From the NCBI GenBank assembly GCA_020890945.1, contig JAJHPK010000006.1:1-39827 (forward strand): DNA of 39,827 nt, read 5' to 3'. Shown here one piece after another: positions 10,884 through 20,768 of this stretch. Position 1 is the stretch's first letter. Each line of letters starts with the position of its first letter. Under the pieces are notes generated by a model that was not told the DNA's origin, searched no databases, and saw only the letters and a list, made by a program, of their open reading frames with translations. The position numbers were made by a program, and so were the translations under genes. This DNA is from Nitrosomonas sp. GTDB lineage: Bacteria > Pseudomonadota > Gammaproteobacteria > Burkholderiales > Nitrosomonadaceae.

Positions 10884-10930
10884 ATATCGTTAAAGGTTAG
10901 AGAGATTAGCGAAAGTAACCGCAATTATTT

Positions 10931-13279
10931 TTAAAAGAGCTGATCTCGCACATCTTTCTCCTCTCGAACCCCTGGTTCTCCTGATTTAGGCGCGTATTCA
11001 ACAGGAGGTGGTTCATAAACAGGCGGGAGTTGTTCGCTAAAGAAATATTCTGACATATTTCCTCCTGCATCTCTAAATCCTGTTCCTGAGTTTATTTTAG
11101 CCACCGTGATGCCTTTAGGAATTTTATACTCAGCCATTGGAACATCTTTCATAGCGGTCCGCATGTAGTCCATCCAAATAGGCAAAGCAACACGTCCCCC
11201 TGTTTCATTGCTACCCAGTGATTTGGGTTCGTCGTACCCTATCCACGATATCGTTACTAGGTCTTTTTGATAACCACAGAACCAAGCATCAACATAATTA
11301 CTCGTTGTGCCGGTTTTTCCAGCCAAGTCGGTGCGTCCTAATTCTTTAGCGCGGGTGGCGGTACCCGATTTAATAACATCTTGCATGATGTTGGTCATAA
11401 TAAAAGCATTGCGAGGGTCTATGACGCGTTTGGCGCCGTTTGTAACACTGACAGGCTGGAAATCTTCTAATACATTGCCTTTTTCATCTTCTATCTTTTT
11501 GATGAAATAGGGTGCAATGCGATAACCACCATTCGCGAATACCGAATAACCGACTGCCATTTGCATCGGAGTGACTGATCCTGATCCGAGTGCCATGGGC
11601 AAGTATGCCGGGTGGCGATTCGCATCAAATCCGAATCGAGATATATAGTCCTGGGCATAATGTACGCCAATAGCTTGGAGAATACGTATTGAAACCAAGT
11701 TTTTCGATTTCACCAAAGCCGTTCTCATACGAACAGGGCCATCATATTTGCCATCAAAATTCTTGGGTTCCCACGCTTGACTGCCGGTCTGAGTGGCGTT
11801 GAATGAGAGCGGACCGTCGTTGATAATCGTGGCGGGAGTAAATCCTTTTTCAAGCGCTGCGGAGTAGATAAAAGGTTTAAAACTTGAACCTGGTTGGCGC
11901 CAGGCTTGCGTGACATGATTGAATTTATTTTTTTGAAAATCAAAACCACCCACTAAGGCACGTATCGCACCATCATTCGGATCAAGTGAGACGATGGCTG
12001 CTTCAACTTCTGGTAGTTGCACAATATGCCAGACATTATTTTTTAAATCCTTTTGAACGCGTATCACAGCGCCTGGATTGAGATAATTTTTTCCTTGCTC
12101 CTTTTTATGGGTTGGCAAATGTTTTTGTGTAAATTTTAAACCCTCTCCTTTAATTTCTATCATTTCTCCACCTTTGCGGTAAGCTTGCACAGTATTGGGT
12201 TTAGCAGCTAGCACAATTGCTGGATAGATCATATCAATTTCGGTCATCTCATCGAGTGCTTCATCAAGCGTTTTTTCTTGATTACTACCATATTTTAATA
12301 AATCGATGTAACGTTCCGGACCACGGTATCCGTGTTTTCTATCGTATTCGATTAAATTCTTTCTTAAAGCATAATAGGCCGTATCTTGATCTTTCTGGCG
12401 AATAGTGGTGTCGACACGAATTCCCTTGGTGTAAGCCTCTTCCTGAAAGCGATCATAAATGACTTGGCGTACCATTTCAGCGACATATTCAGCGGGGGTC
12501 GCAAAAATAATCGATTGTTTTTTTACGATAATGGGCTGTTTTTCCAGCGAACTTAGTTCTTCGCGTGAAATATATTTTAATTTGTGCAAACGGCCTAAAA
12601 CATAAAGTTGTCTACTTTTAGCGCGTTTAGGATTGCTAATGGGATTGTATGTAGAAGGTGCTTTGGGTAATCCAGCCAACACAGCCGCTTCGGCGATATC
12701 AATTTCTTCAAGTGGTTTGCCAAAATAAGTTTGAGCGGCAGCAGAAAAGCCATAGCTGCGTTGTCCCAAATAAATTTGGTTGATATACAGTTCTAAAATG
12801 TTATCTTTACTGAGATTTTTCTCGATCTTAAATGCCAGCAACACTTCATTCAGCTTGCGAGTAAATGTTTTATCTCGAGTCAGAAAAAAATTGCGCGCAA
12901 CCTGCATGGTGATGGTGCTGGCACCTTGCTGCACGCTACCTGCCGTAAAATTTGAATAGGCTGCACGTAAAACACCTATGTAATCAACACCACCGTGTTC
13001 ATAGAAACGATCATCTTCAGCAGCAAGAATCGCTTGCTTTAAGTGTTTTGGTACTTTTTCGATGGTAACGATATTGCGTCTTTCAACACCAAACTCTCCA
13101 ATCAATAATCCTTCATCGCTATAAATTCGCAATGGAATTTTTGGACGATAATCGGTCAATGTCTCTAAAGAAGGAAGGTTTGAATAAATGACGAGTCCAC
13201 CAAACCCAGCGAGAAGTACGCCTACTAAACCTAATCCGAGGAAGGTATAAAACAGATAAGAAAGCCAACGAGAAAACAT
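10931..13279 (-). CDS. mrcA: Penicillin-binding protein 1A (bifunctional class A PBP)
   Basis: Polymerises glycan strands and cross-links peptide stems of peptidoglycan at the outer face of the inner membrane. The 782-residue product has an N-terminal membrane anchor (about 7-33), a GT51 transglycosylase domain with EDDRFYEHGG (88-97, catalytic E88) and QQGASTITMQVARN, an OB-like insert, and a transpeptidase domain with SxxK (SSFK), SxN (SKN) and KTGTT motifs in order. The acidic, proline-rich tail (PPVYEPPPVEYAP) looks disordered. It is divergent from pilM with 181 bases between, as in Pseudomonas. Confidence 0.96.
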   Translation of the reverse strand: MFSRWLSYLFYTFLGLGLVGVLLAGFGGLVIYSNLPSLETLTDYRPKIPLRIYSDEGLLIGEFGVERRNIVTIEKVPKHLKQAILAAEDDRFYEHGGVDYIGVLRAAYSNFTAGSVQQGASTITMQVARNFFLTRDKTFTRKLNEVLLAFKIEKNLSKDNILELYINQIYLGQRSYGFSAAAQTYFGKPLEEIDIAEAAVLAGLPKAPSTYNPISNPKRAKSRQLYVLGRLHKLKYISREELSSLEKQPIIVKKQSIIFATPAEYVAEMVRQVIYDRFQEEAYTKGIRVDTTIRQKDQDTAYYALRKNLIEYDRKHGYRGPERYIDLLKYGSNQEKTLDEALDEMTEIDMIYPAIVLAAKPNTVQAYRKGGEMIEIKGEGLKFTQKHLPTHKKEQGKNYLNPGAVIRVQKDLKNNVWHIVQLPEVEAAIVSLDPNDGAIRALVGGFDFQKNKFNHVTQAWRQPGSSFKPFIYSAALEKGFTPATIINDGPLSFNATQTGSQAWEPKNFDGKYDGPVRMRTALVKSKNLVSIRILQAIGVHYAQDYISRFGFDANRHPAYLPMALGSGSVTPMQMAVGYSVFANGGYRIAPYFIKKIEDEKGNVLEDFQPVSVTNGAKRVIDPRNAFIMTNIMQDVIKSGTATRAKELGRTDLAGKTGTTSNYVDAWFCGYQKDLVTISWIGYDEPKSLGSNETGGRVALPIWMDYMRTAMKDVPMAEYKIPKGITVAKINSGTGFRDAGGNMSEYFFSEQLPPVYEPPPVEYAPKSGEPGVREEKDVRDQLF

Positions 13280-13460
13280 GAATATGAATTTATTGAAAAA
13301 TACAATGGATAATATGAACAGTTAGGGGGGTAATGTATTGTTTTTCTTCAAATGAAAAATTTAATAAGTATGACAAAATTTTGATTACGCTATCGCCAAC
13401 AGCCTAGGCTTGAATTTAAGAATCAATTATATGATTTCCACTTTTTGAAGAATTTACTTT

Positions 13461-14588
13461 ATGAATATTGCTTCTACTATATCAACATTTAGGGAAAATT
13501 TTTCAATCAATTTGGATTTTTTGAAAAGTAAATCACCTACTTTGATTGGCATCGATATCAGTTCGTCGTCAATAAAAATGGTTGAACTATCACGCGTTGG
13601 TAAAGATGCTCAATTATATCGTATGGAGGGCTATGTGATAGAAGCTATCCCGGCAGAATCGGTAACTGAAGGTAACATCGTTAATATGGAAGCGGTGAGC
13701 GAATGTTTGCAAAGGGCATGGCGTAGAATGGGAACGCGGTTAAAAAACGTGGCACTTGCGTTGCCACTTACCGATGTAATTACCAAAAAGGTCAATGTTC
13801 CAGCGGGACAACGAGAAGAGGATCTGGTGTTTCAAGTCGAAAATGAAGCAAGCCAATACATTCCTTTTTCATTGGATGAAGTTGATTTGGATTTTCAAGT
13901 TGTTGGGCCTAATGTTGAGAATGCAGAAGAAGTTGAGGTATTGATCGCAGCTTCGCGTAAAGAAAAAGTTGAAGACCGTGTCGCTGTGGCTTTATCAGCA
14001 GGACTTAAAGCCATGGTAATGGATATTGAGCCCTATGCTGCGCAGTCAGCTTTCGAATTAGCTTTGAATCATTTACCCGAGGAGGGTAAAAATCAGATTA
14101 TTGCACTCGTAGATATTGGCGCCACAACGATAAAAATGAATGTGTTTCATAATGGTGAATCCGTTTATAGCCGTGATCAACCGTTTGGAGGAAATCAACT
14201 AACACAGGAAATTTCTAATCAATTTAATCTTCCATTGGAGGAAGCTGAAATTGCCAAACGCAATGGCAGTTTGCCCGAGAACTATAAGTCGGATGTTTTG
14301 CAACCTTTTTGCGAAACTTTAGCCATTGAAATTATGCGTGCCATTCAGTTCTTTTATACGTCTACGCAATATACTGAGATTAATTACATATTTATTGCAG
14401 GAGGGTGTGCAGGAATTACGGGGCTCAACGAAATTATTGCTTCTCGAACACAAGTAAGTACCTTTACCGTCAATCCTTTTGAAAATATGGAATTATCAAA
14501 CCGTATTATTCCCCGACAGCTTAATCAGGATGCACCCGCTTTATTGGTTGCATGTGGATTGGCACTCCGTAGTTTTGATCCATCATGA
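13461..14588 (+). CDS. pilM: Type IV pilus assembly protein PilM
   Basis: Cytoplasmic actin-like ATPase that binds the N-terminus of PilN and forms the inner-membrane alignment complex of the type IV pilus. The 375-residue product shows the FtsA/PilM fold: IGIDISSSSIKMVEL (nucleotide-binding loop), LPLTDVITKKV, VDIGATTIKMNVF and the FIAGGCAG adenosine motif. First gene of pilMNOPQ; the stop codon overlaps the pilN start by 4 bases (ATGA). Confidence 0.95.
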   Translation: MNIASTISTFRENFSINLDFLKSKSPTLIGIDISSSSIKMVELSRVGKDAQLYRMEGYVIEAIPAESVTEGNIVNMEAVSECLQRAWRRMGTRLKNVALALPLTDVITKKVNVPAGQREEDLVFQVENEASQYIPFSLDEVDLDFQVVGPNVENAEEVEVLIAASRKEKVEDRVAVALSAGLKAMVMDIEPYAAQSAFELALNHLPEEGKNQIIALVDIGATTIKMNVFHNGESVYSRDQPFGGNQLTQEISNQFNLPLEEAEIAKRNGSLPENYKSDVLQPFCETLAIEIMRAIQFFYTSTQYTEINYIFIAGGCAGITGLNEIIASRTQVSTFTVNPFENMELSNRIIPRQLNQDAPALLVACGLALRSFDPS

Positions 14589-15139
14589 TACGCATCAACC
14601 TACTTCCTCATCGTGAAATAAAGCGCAAGGCGCGTGAGCAACAGATTGCTATTTTAGCGGGCATTGTATGTTTTTCTGGAATTTTAGTAGTCTGGGGCAT
14701 TTCATCCATGATTTCCGATGAGATTGATTATCAGAATCGACGCAATCAGTTTTTAACAGACCAAACTGCAATTTTAGACAAACAAATCACTGAAATCAAA
14801 GATATTAAAGGGCGCACACAAGAACTATTGGCACGCAAAAATATTGTTGAGACATTGCAGAATAGTCGATTGGATGCTGTGCATTTATTGGATCAGATTG
14901 CTCGGCTATTGCCAGACGGTGTGTATTTGCGCAGCATTAAACAAGTTGGCAATGATATTAATTTGGTTGGGCATGCGCAGTCTAATGCTTGGATCTCCAC
15001 GTTAATGCGCAATTTTGAATCATCTCCTTATCTCGAATCGGCATTGTTGGTTGAAATTAAAGCGATCAACGTCAACAACGCGCGGCAAAATGAATTCAAT
15101 ATGAAAGTCAAATATAACCAGATCGACTCGGAAGAATAA
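14585..15139 (+). CDS. pilN: Type IV pilus assembly protein PilN
   Basis: Bitopic inner-membrane protein whose short cytoplasmic tail, here IRINLLPHRE, docks into PilM. A transmembrane helix follows at about residues 23-42, then a coiled-coil segment (about 50-90) and a periplasmic ferredoxin-like domain with LPDGVYLRSIKQVG. The 184-residue length is typical. Its ATG overlaps the pilM stop. Confidence 0.94.
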   Translation: MIRINLLPHREIKRKAREQQIAILAGIVCFSGILVVWGISSMISDEIDYQNRRNQFLTDQTAILDKQITEIKDIKGRTQELLARKNIVETLQNSRLDAVHLLDQIARLLPDGVYLRSIKQVGNDINLVGHAQSNAWISTLMRNFESSPYLESALLVEIKAINVNNARQNEFNMKVKYNQIDSEE

Positions 15140-15194
15140 CTCGTAAATTGTCATAACCTTTTCTTTCGTTACATTAATTAAACAAGGTGAGCAT

Positions 15195-15806
15195 ATGGAT
15201 CTAATGGTCGAATTGCGTCAATTGGATATCAATAAGATCGGGGATTGGCCAACTGCATTTAAAACGGTTGCCTTAGTTATTCTTTTTGTGGCGATTGTGA
15301 TTGGCGGGTATTTCTATATTTGGAGCGATCAATTTCAAGAATTGGAAAACGCCAAAACACAAGAAGAAACATTAAAAACGACGTATCTAGCAAAAAAACA
15401 GAGTGTTATCAATTTGCCGGAATTAAGACAGCAATTAAAAGATATCGAGAACTCTTTAGGAACTTTGCTGCGCCAATTGCCAGATAAATCAGAAATGGAA
15501 GGTCTACTGGTAGATATCAATCAAGCTGGTTTGGGACGTGGGTTGCAGTTTGAATTATTTAAACCTGCAGAAAACGAGAAAATCAATGCATTTTATGCAG
15601 AGCTTCCAATCGCTGTGAAGGTGATTGGGGGATACCATGACATTGGTGCTTTTGCCAGTGATGTTGCAAAATTACCACGCATTGTCACTTTAAATGACAT
15701 TACTATTGTCCCAGGAAATGACGGAAAGCTAGTGTTGGACGCGATCGCCAAAACTTTCCGCTATTTGGACGAGGATGAAATAGCGAAGCAAGCCATAGGA
15801 AAATGA
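15195..15806 (+). CDS. pilO: Type IV pilus assembly protein PilO
   Basis: Partner of PilN in the inner-membrane platform. The 203-residue product has a short cytoplasmic part (LRQLDINKIGDWP), one transmembrane helix (about 21-44), a coiled coil (about 50-90) and a periplasmic domain with LPDKSEMEGLLVDINQAG and ELPIAVKVIGGYHDIG, as in other PilO proteins. A 55-base gap follows pilN and an AAGGTGAGC site precedes the ATG; pilP starts 3 bases after the stop. Confidence 0.94.
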   Translation: MDLMVELRQLDINKIGDWPTAFKTVALVILFVAIVIGGYFYIWSDQFQELENAKTQEETLKTTYLAKKQSVINLPELRQQLKDIENSLGTLLRQLPDKSEMEGLLVDINQAGLGRGLQFELFKPAENEKINAFYAELPIAVKVIGGYHDIGAFASDVAKLPRIVTLNDITIVPGNDGKLVLDAIAKTFRYLDEDEIAKQAIGK

Positions 15807-15809
15807 ATT

Positions 15810-16325
15810 ATGATGCGCACAATATTTCTACTATTACTGCTTATTATTGCAACGATGATGACAGCTTGTAGTTCGACCGATTATAGTGATCTTGAATCCT
15901 TTGTGAAGGATTCTTCGAATGGTTTAAAAGGAAAGGTTGATCCGCTGCCAGAAGTGAAGTTGCACAAATCGTTTATATATCAAGCGTTCGATATCTCCGA
16001 TCCATTTTCACCTCGGACCAGCGATCACACAAAAAACGTATCTAACGGAATTAGCCCCGATCTAAACCGACAGAAAGAGATTTTAGAATCTTATCCGTTG
16101 GAAAGTTTGTCCCTAGTGGGTTCAATGCAACAAGATAATGCGGTTTTTGCGCTGATTAAATCACCCGATGGAATTTTGCATCGAGTCAGAAAAGGCAATC
16201 ATCTCGGGCATAATTTTGGGAGAATTGAAACCATTTCAGAAGCAGAGGTGAATTTAACAGAGATTGTGCAAAGTGGTACCAATGAATGGATTGAAAAACA
16301 AAGCGCGCTCATGCTGAAAAATTAA
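15810..16325 (+). CDS. pilP: Type IV pilus assembly lipoprotein PilP
   Basis: Periplasmic lipoprotein linking the PilNO inner-membrane complex to the PilQ secretin. The 171-residue product has a lipoprotein signal peptide with lipobox MTAC (Cys 20), a flexible segment and then the HR domain: FDISDPFSPRT, LESLSLVGSMQQDNAVFALIK in two parts, and VRKGNHLGHNFGRIETI. Two adjacent ATGs (15810, 15813) are equally possible starts. It lies between pilO and pilQ. Confidence 0.94.
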   Translation: MMRTIFLLLLLIIATMMTACSSTDYSDLESFVKDSSNGLKGKVDPLPEVKLHKSFIYQAFDISDPFSPRTSDHTKNVSNGISPDLNRQKEILESYPLESLSLVGSMQQDNAVFALIKSPDGILHRVRKGNHLGHNFGRIETISEAEVNLTEIVQSGTNEWIEKQSALMLKN

Positions 16326-16347
16326 TGATCATGTTCAATTGTCGACG

Positions 16348-18444
16348 ATGAGAAAAAATTTCCTGATATATGTAATTGTATTAATTATATTTCTTTCTAA
16401 TGGTTTAATTTTTGCTCAACAGATTCCTTCTTCACCTACATTATTTAATACACTTCGATCCATTCATACATCGAATGGTCAAAGTGGCGAGATTGTCGTT
16501 AAAGTGACGCTTGATCAAACTCTTCCGGTAACTCCCGTAGGTGTTTCCTTAAATAATCCATCGCGCATTTATTTTGATTTAAATCAAGTTGGCAGTGGGT
16601 TGGGAAAAAACTATCAAGAAACTCTTGAAGGTGATTTACGCAGTATCAATGTAGTTCAAGTTGGCGATCGAACCAGAGTCGTGCTGAATTTAGTAAAGCC
16701 CATGCAGCATGATATTCAAATGCGTGACAATGTATTGTTGGTGAAGCTTGTAGCGTCGCCAGCAAAAGAGACCCGTGCTTCTCCCATTAGAATCGTTGAA
16801 GCTAGCTCGCAAAAACAAAACAATACGTTACGTGATGTCGATTTTCGTCGCGGCACTTTGGGGGAAGGTCGAGTCATGGTTGATATGACCAAAACCAATG
16901 CCAATGTTGACGTAAAACAGCAAGGTGATGTTATTTTAGTAGATTTTGCCAATACTTCCTTGCCGGATAATTTGGTTAGACGACTGGATGTTTTGGATTT
17001 TGCTACACCTATTCAAACAATTGAAACAACTAGAGTGGGCGATAATGTTCGTATGGTTGTTAAACCGCATGGACGATGGGAACATTCGGCGCGGCAATCC
17101 GGATCACAATTTATTCTCGAAGTGCGCGCATTAAGTAATGATGAGGAAGAAATTGAGAAAAGAAAACGCGCAACCGGGGGGTATACGGGTGAGCGTCTTT
17201 CTCTTAATTTCCAAGATGTTGAGGTTCGGGCAATTTTGCAGGTGATCGCTGATTTTACGAACATCAATATTATTGCCAGTGATTCCGTCGGCGGTAATTT
17301 GACGCTTCGGTTAAAAGATGTGCCGTGGGATCAAGCATTGGATATCGTATTACAAGTACACGGATTGGATAAGCGCCGTGCTGGTAATGTTATTTTCGTG
17401 GCACCGCGCAAGGAAATGGCTGATCGAGAGTTACTGGACCTGGAAGCACAGTTACAAATTGCTGAAATGGAACCTCTGCGCAGCGAGATATTTCATTTGA
17501 ATCACCGTCGAGTTAACTCTGTTTCGTTTGAAGGAATGCTGAGCAAACGCGGCACCATTACATTGGATGAAATCAGTAATACGATAACTATTACCGATAT
17601 TCCAACGCGACTCGCTGAAATTCGTAAGCGTATTGAACGACTCGACGTATATGAACGCCAGGTGATGATTGAAGCGCGTATTGTAGAAGCGGTTGATACG
17701 TTTAGCCGCAGCTTGGGCGCTCGCTTTGGGATACAAAATGCAACGGACTTGGGTAATCATGGATTGGGTATTTCAGGAAATTTGGCGGGATCTAGTACGT
17801 TAGCAGGTGGTGGTCCTAATGCCGGTCCTAATAATCTTAATGTCAATTTGCCCGCTGCTGCGGCAACAGGACTTTTGGGCGGGCCGGCGGCACTGGGACT
17901 GAGTTTGATGAAAATTAATAACGGACGATTAATCAATCTCGAATTATCAGCGCTGGAAACCGACAATAAAGGTAAAGTGATCGCGAGTCCTCGTGTCGTA
18001 ACTGCGCATGGTATCGAAGCAATTATTGAACAAGGTGACCGCATACCGTATCAACAAGCAACTAGTAGCGGTGCCACCAGCATCCGATTCATGGATGCGA
18101 CGCTCAAACTCAAAGTGAAACCATTGATTACCTATAATGGGCAAATCGATATGGAATTGAGTGTCAATCAGGACCGAATTGGTGCGCCGTTAAATCAATT
18201 TTTACCCCCTCCTATTAACACCAAGCAAGTTACGACTAAAATTCTGGTCGAAAATGGTGGAACAGTTGTCATTGGTGGTATCTTCGGGCGTGAGGAGAAT
18301 GTCGTCGTCAACAAAGTGCCTTTACTGGGAGATATTCCAGTGATTGGTCACCTTTTTCGTAACACCGTTCGAGTGGATAACAAACGAGAATTGTTGATTT
18401 TTGTTACGCCGCGCATTCTGAGCGAAACGATGAATATTCAATAG
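16348..18444 (+). CDS. pilQ: Type IV pilus secretin PilQ
   Basis: Outer-membrane secretin through which the pilus, and in competent bacteria DNA, passes. After a signal peptide ending LIFAQQ, the protein has two AMIN domains (about 30-130 and 150-250), a secretin/TonB N-terminal domain (LSLNFQDVEVRAILQVIADF), an N1 domain and the secretin core with VPLLGDIPVIGHLFR near the C-terminus. A Gly/Asn/Ala-rich insertion (LAGGGPNAGPNN...) sits in the gate region. I start at the ATG at 16348; a TTG at 16339 adds three residues. No good ribosome binding site is visible for either. Confidence 0.95.
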   Translation: MRKNFLIYVIVLIIFLSNGLIFAQQIPSSPTLFNTLRSIHTSNGQSGEIVVKVTLDQTLPVTPVGVSLNNPSRIYFDLNQVGSGLGKNYQETLEGDLRSINVVQVGDRTRVVLNLVKPMQHDIQMRDNVLLVKLVASPAKETRASPIRIVEASSQKQNNTLRDVDFRRGTLGEGRVMVDMTKTNANVDVKQQGDVILVDFANTSLPDNLVRRLDVLDFATPIQTIETTRVGDNVRMVVKPHGRWEHSARQSGSQFILEVRALSNDEEEIEKRKRATGGYTGERLSLNFQDVEVRAILQVIADFTNINIIASDSVGGNLTLRLKDVPWDQALDIVLQVHGLDKRRAGNVIFVAPRKEMADRELLDLEAQLQIAEMEPLRSEIFHLNHRRVNSVSFEGMLSKRGTITLDEISNTITITDIPTRLAEIRKRIERLDVYERQVMIEARIVEAVDTFSRSLGARFGIQNATDLGNHGLGISGNLAGSSTLAGGGPNAGPNNLNVNLPAAAATGLLGGPAALGLSLMKINNGRLINLELSALETDNKGKVIASPRVVTAHGIEAIIEQGDRIPYQQATSSGATSIRFMDATLKLKVKPLITYNGQIDMELSVNQDRIGAPLNQFLPPPINTKQVTTKILVENGGTVVIGGIFGREENVVVNKVPLLGDIPVIGHLFRNTVRVDNKRELLIFVTPRILSETMNIQ

Positions 18445-18457
18445 ATACAGCTTGTTG

Positions 18458-18922
18458 CTATTTTTCAGAGATAAAATCCATTTGTCTCCAAGCTTCATAG
18501 GCAATTATCGCCACACTATTCGATAAATTCAAACTACGGCTGGTTGTCAGCATTGGAATACGTATCCGCTGTTCATTGGCGAACGATTCCAGCAGTTGTG
18601 GTGGTAATCCGCAAGTTTCTGCACCAAATAAAAAACTATCGCCTTTCAAATAATGGATGTGATCATAACGCTGCTTGCCTTTTGTGGTGACTGCAAAAAT
18701 ACGACTACCTTGCAGCGATTCTAAGCAAGCAGACCAGTTGTCATGAGTTTTCATTGTGACAAATTCGTGGTAATCCAATCCGGCGCGTAATAATTCCTTA
18801 TCCTTAAGTGGAAATCCCAGTGGTTTGATGAGGTGAAGCTGCATGCCAGTGTTGGCACATAAACGGATAATGTTTCCTGTGTTGGGTGGGATTTCAGGTT
18901 GATACAATATGATGTTAAACAT
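18458..18922 (-). CDS. trmL: tRNA (cytidine(34)-2'-O)-methyltransferase
   Basis: SPOUT-class enzyme that 2'-O-methylates the wobble base of tRNA-Leu isoacceptors. The 154-residue product has the normal length and the knot motifs: N-terminal LYQPEIPPNTGNIIRLCANTG (in part), FGAETCGLPPQLL, and the C-terminal LNLSNSVAIIAYEAWRQ. It converges on pilQ with only 13 bases between stops and lies 29 bases downstream of comF on the same strand. Confidence 0.95.
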   Translation of the reverse strand: MFNIILYQPEIPPNTGNIIRLCANTGMQLHLIKPLGFPLKDKELLRAGLDYHEFVTMKTHDNWSACLESLQGSRIFAVTTKGKQRYDHIHYLKGDSFLFGAETCGLPPQLLESFANEQRIRIPMLTTSRSLNLSNSVAIIAYEAWRQMDFISEK

Positions 18923-18951
18923 ATAGACAGAATAAGAGTAAATGCAATGAA

Positions 18952-19638
18952 TTATTTGGTAATACTTTTATCGGATAAGGTTCGAGCAATGATCCAGTTA
19001 CTGATTTCTGCGGCACCTTGTTGACGTAGCGTTTTGGCCAATTCGTTCAATGTAGCACCGGTCGTCATGACATCGTCGATGATGGCGACATGTTGTCCTG
19101 AAAGATCGCTATCGCAGTGAAATGCTTTATGGACATTTTTTTGTCGTTCGGACCAAGGCAAATCGGTTTGTGGTGTTGTATCGCGAATGCGAGAGCAATG
19201 ATCGATCATCAGAGGAATTTTGAGTCGTTTGGCAATGGGCTTGCTGATTTCGATGGCTTGATTAAAACCGCGTTCTCGTAAACGGACCGGGTGCAATGGC
19301 ATAGGAATGATGAGATCTGGTAGTGGTTGGAGAGAATGATTGAATTGCTTTAAGAACAAATTTGCAAGAATGGGCGCGATGGCTAGATGAGATTGGTATT
19401 TCAACGATCGAATCAACGCATCGACAGGAAAAGTATAGCGTAATACCGCAATCGAACGAGTGAATGCGGGAGGTTTTTTTAAACAAGCACCGCAAACCTC
19501 GGATGTGGGTACAGGCCACAAGCAAATAGGACAATGATTCTCCGGAAACCAAGGTAATTCTGTTTCGCATGCAATGCAGAAATCATCATTTGATGTTGCG
19601 TCACACAAGATACAGCGATGATCGACGAATAATTTCAT
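18952..19638 (-). CDS. comF: ComF family protein (competence-associated phosphoribosyltransferase fold)
   Basis: Required for DNA uptake in transformable bacteria; the fold is a PRTase but the exact reaction is unknown. The 228-residue product has an N-terminal zinc-ribbon-like region with four CxxC pairs (CILC, CIAC, CPIC, CGAC), then IPMPLHPVRLRERGFNQA and the PRPP-binding loop VAIIDDVMTTGATL. It is divergent from bioB. In many gammaproteobacteria comF lies beside bioB in the same way. Confidence 0.92.
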   Translation of the reverse strand: MKLFVDHRCILCDATSNDDFCIACETELPWFPENHCPICLWPVPTSEVCGACLKKPPAFTRSIAVLRYTFPVDALIRSLKYQSHLAIAPILANLFLKQFNHSLQPLPDLIIPMPLHPVRLRERGFNQAIEISKPIAKRLKIPLMIDHCSRIRDTTPQTDLPWSERQKNVHKAFHCDSDLSGQHVAIIDDVMTTGATLNELAKTLRQQGAAEISNWIIARTLSDKSITK

Positions 19639-19716
19639 CGGAATTTTTCACATTACGAATGTCGATTGAAAAACGAATAGCATACTATGAATCGTTGTGC
19701 ATCCTAGAGCGCGAGC

Positions 19717-19750
19717 TCATAAAATAGCTTATGATTACAATTATCGTAAT
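19717..19750 (+). promoter_or_regulatory. Overlapping inverted repeats before bioB, candidate operator/promoter
   Basis: TCATAA (19717-19722) and TTATGA (19729-19734) form a 6-bp dyad with a 6-base spacer; ATTAC (19734-19738) and GTAAT (19746-19750) form a second. TACAAT (19736-19741) between them resembles a -10 box, but no matching -35 is seen. No BirA operator (TTGTAAACC-type dyad) is present, which fits the biotin ligase here lacking a DNA-binding domain. Function is inferred only from position. Confidence 0.3.
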
Positions 19751-19764
19751 AACAGGTAAACAAA

Positions 19765-20766
19765 ATGACTCTCAATTCATTGACAGCTCAGCAACATAGT
19801 GAAGCGATCAATCGATCAAAAAAAACATGTCACTCGTTAACTTGGAGTGTGACGGATATTAAGGCGTTATTGGATATGCCTTTTAACGATTTGATTTTTC
19901 GTGCGCAAAGTGTTCATCGCGAATACCATGACGCAAATGGCGTGCAGCTCTCGACGCTCATTTCCGTCAAAACGGGTGGGTGTCCGGAAGATTGTGGTTA
20001 CTGCCCGCAAGCCGCTCGCTACCATACTGGTGTTGAGAATCAAGCGATGCTTTCGACGGATGACGTGGTGACGGCTGCTACAGCGGCTAAAGAAAAAGGC
20101 GCGTCACGTTTTTGCATGGGCGCTGCCTGGCGCGGTCCTAAACAGCGTGATATCGAAAAAATGACGGAAATGGTGCGCGCGGTTAAGGCCTTAGGAATGG
20201 AAACCTGCGCCACGCTGGGTATGTTGAAACCCGGACAAGCGCAACAGTTACGCGAGGCAGGTTTAGATTATTACAACCACAATCTGGATACGGCCCCAGA
20301 ATTTTATGAAGAAATCATCACCACGCGTCAATATGAAGACCGTCTCGATACGCTTGAGCAAGTGCGCGAGGCAGGAATCAATGTATGCTGTGGTGGCATC
20401 GTAGGGATGGGCGAAACGCGCCAAGCACGTGCTGGTTTGATCGCGCAGTTAGCAAATTTGAATCCTTATCCCGAATCGGTACCGATTAATCACTTAGTAC
20501 AAGTGAAAGGAACGCCTTTGTATGGAACGGATGTGCTCGATCCACTGGAGTTTGTGCGTACCATTGCAGCCGCGAGAATTACAATGCCCAAAGCCATGGT
20601 GCGTTTATCCGCAGGGAGGCGGGAAATGTCTGACGCAGTGCAAGCATTATGTTTTTTGGCGGGCGCTAACTCTATTTTTTATGGTGACAAGTTATTGACG
20701 ACAGCTAATCCGGAAGCTGATTATGATCAAGCATTGCTGAGTAAATTAGGGTTGCACGCGTTGTAA
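19765..20766 (+). CDS. bioB: Biotin synthase
   Basis: Radical-SAM enzyme that inserts sulfur into dethiobiotin, the last step of biotin synthesis. The 333-residue product carries the 4Fe-4S motif CPEDCGYC (C73, C77, C80), preceded by LISVKTGGC, then [25 protein letters not shown] and RLSAGRREM, which hold the 2Fe-2S and substrate residues. First gene of bioBFHCD; bioF follows 2 bases after the stop. Confidence 0.97.
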   Translation: MTLNSLTAQQHSEAINRSKKTCHSLTWSVTDIKALLDMPFNDLIFRAQSVHREYHDANGVQLSTLISVKTGGCPEDCGYCPQAARYHTGVENQAMLSTDDVVTAATAAKEKGASRFCMGAAWRGPKQRDIEKMTEMVRAVKALGMETCATLGMLKPGQAQQLREAGLDYYNHNLDTAPEFYEEIITTRQYEDRLDTLEQVREAGINVCCGGIVGMGETRQARAGLIAQLANLNPYPESVPINHLVQVKGTPLYGTDVLDPLEFVRTIAAARITMPKAMVRLSAGRREMSDAVQALCFLAGANSIFYGDKLLTTANPEADYDQALLSKLGLHAL

Positions 20767-20768
20767 TT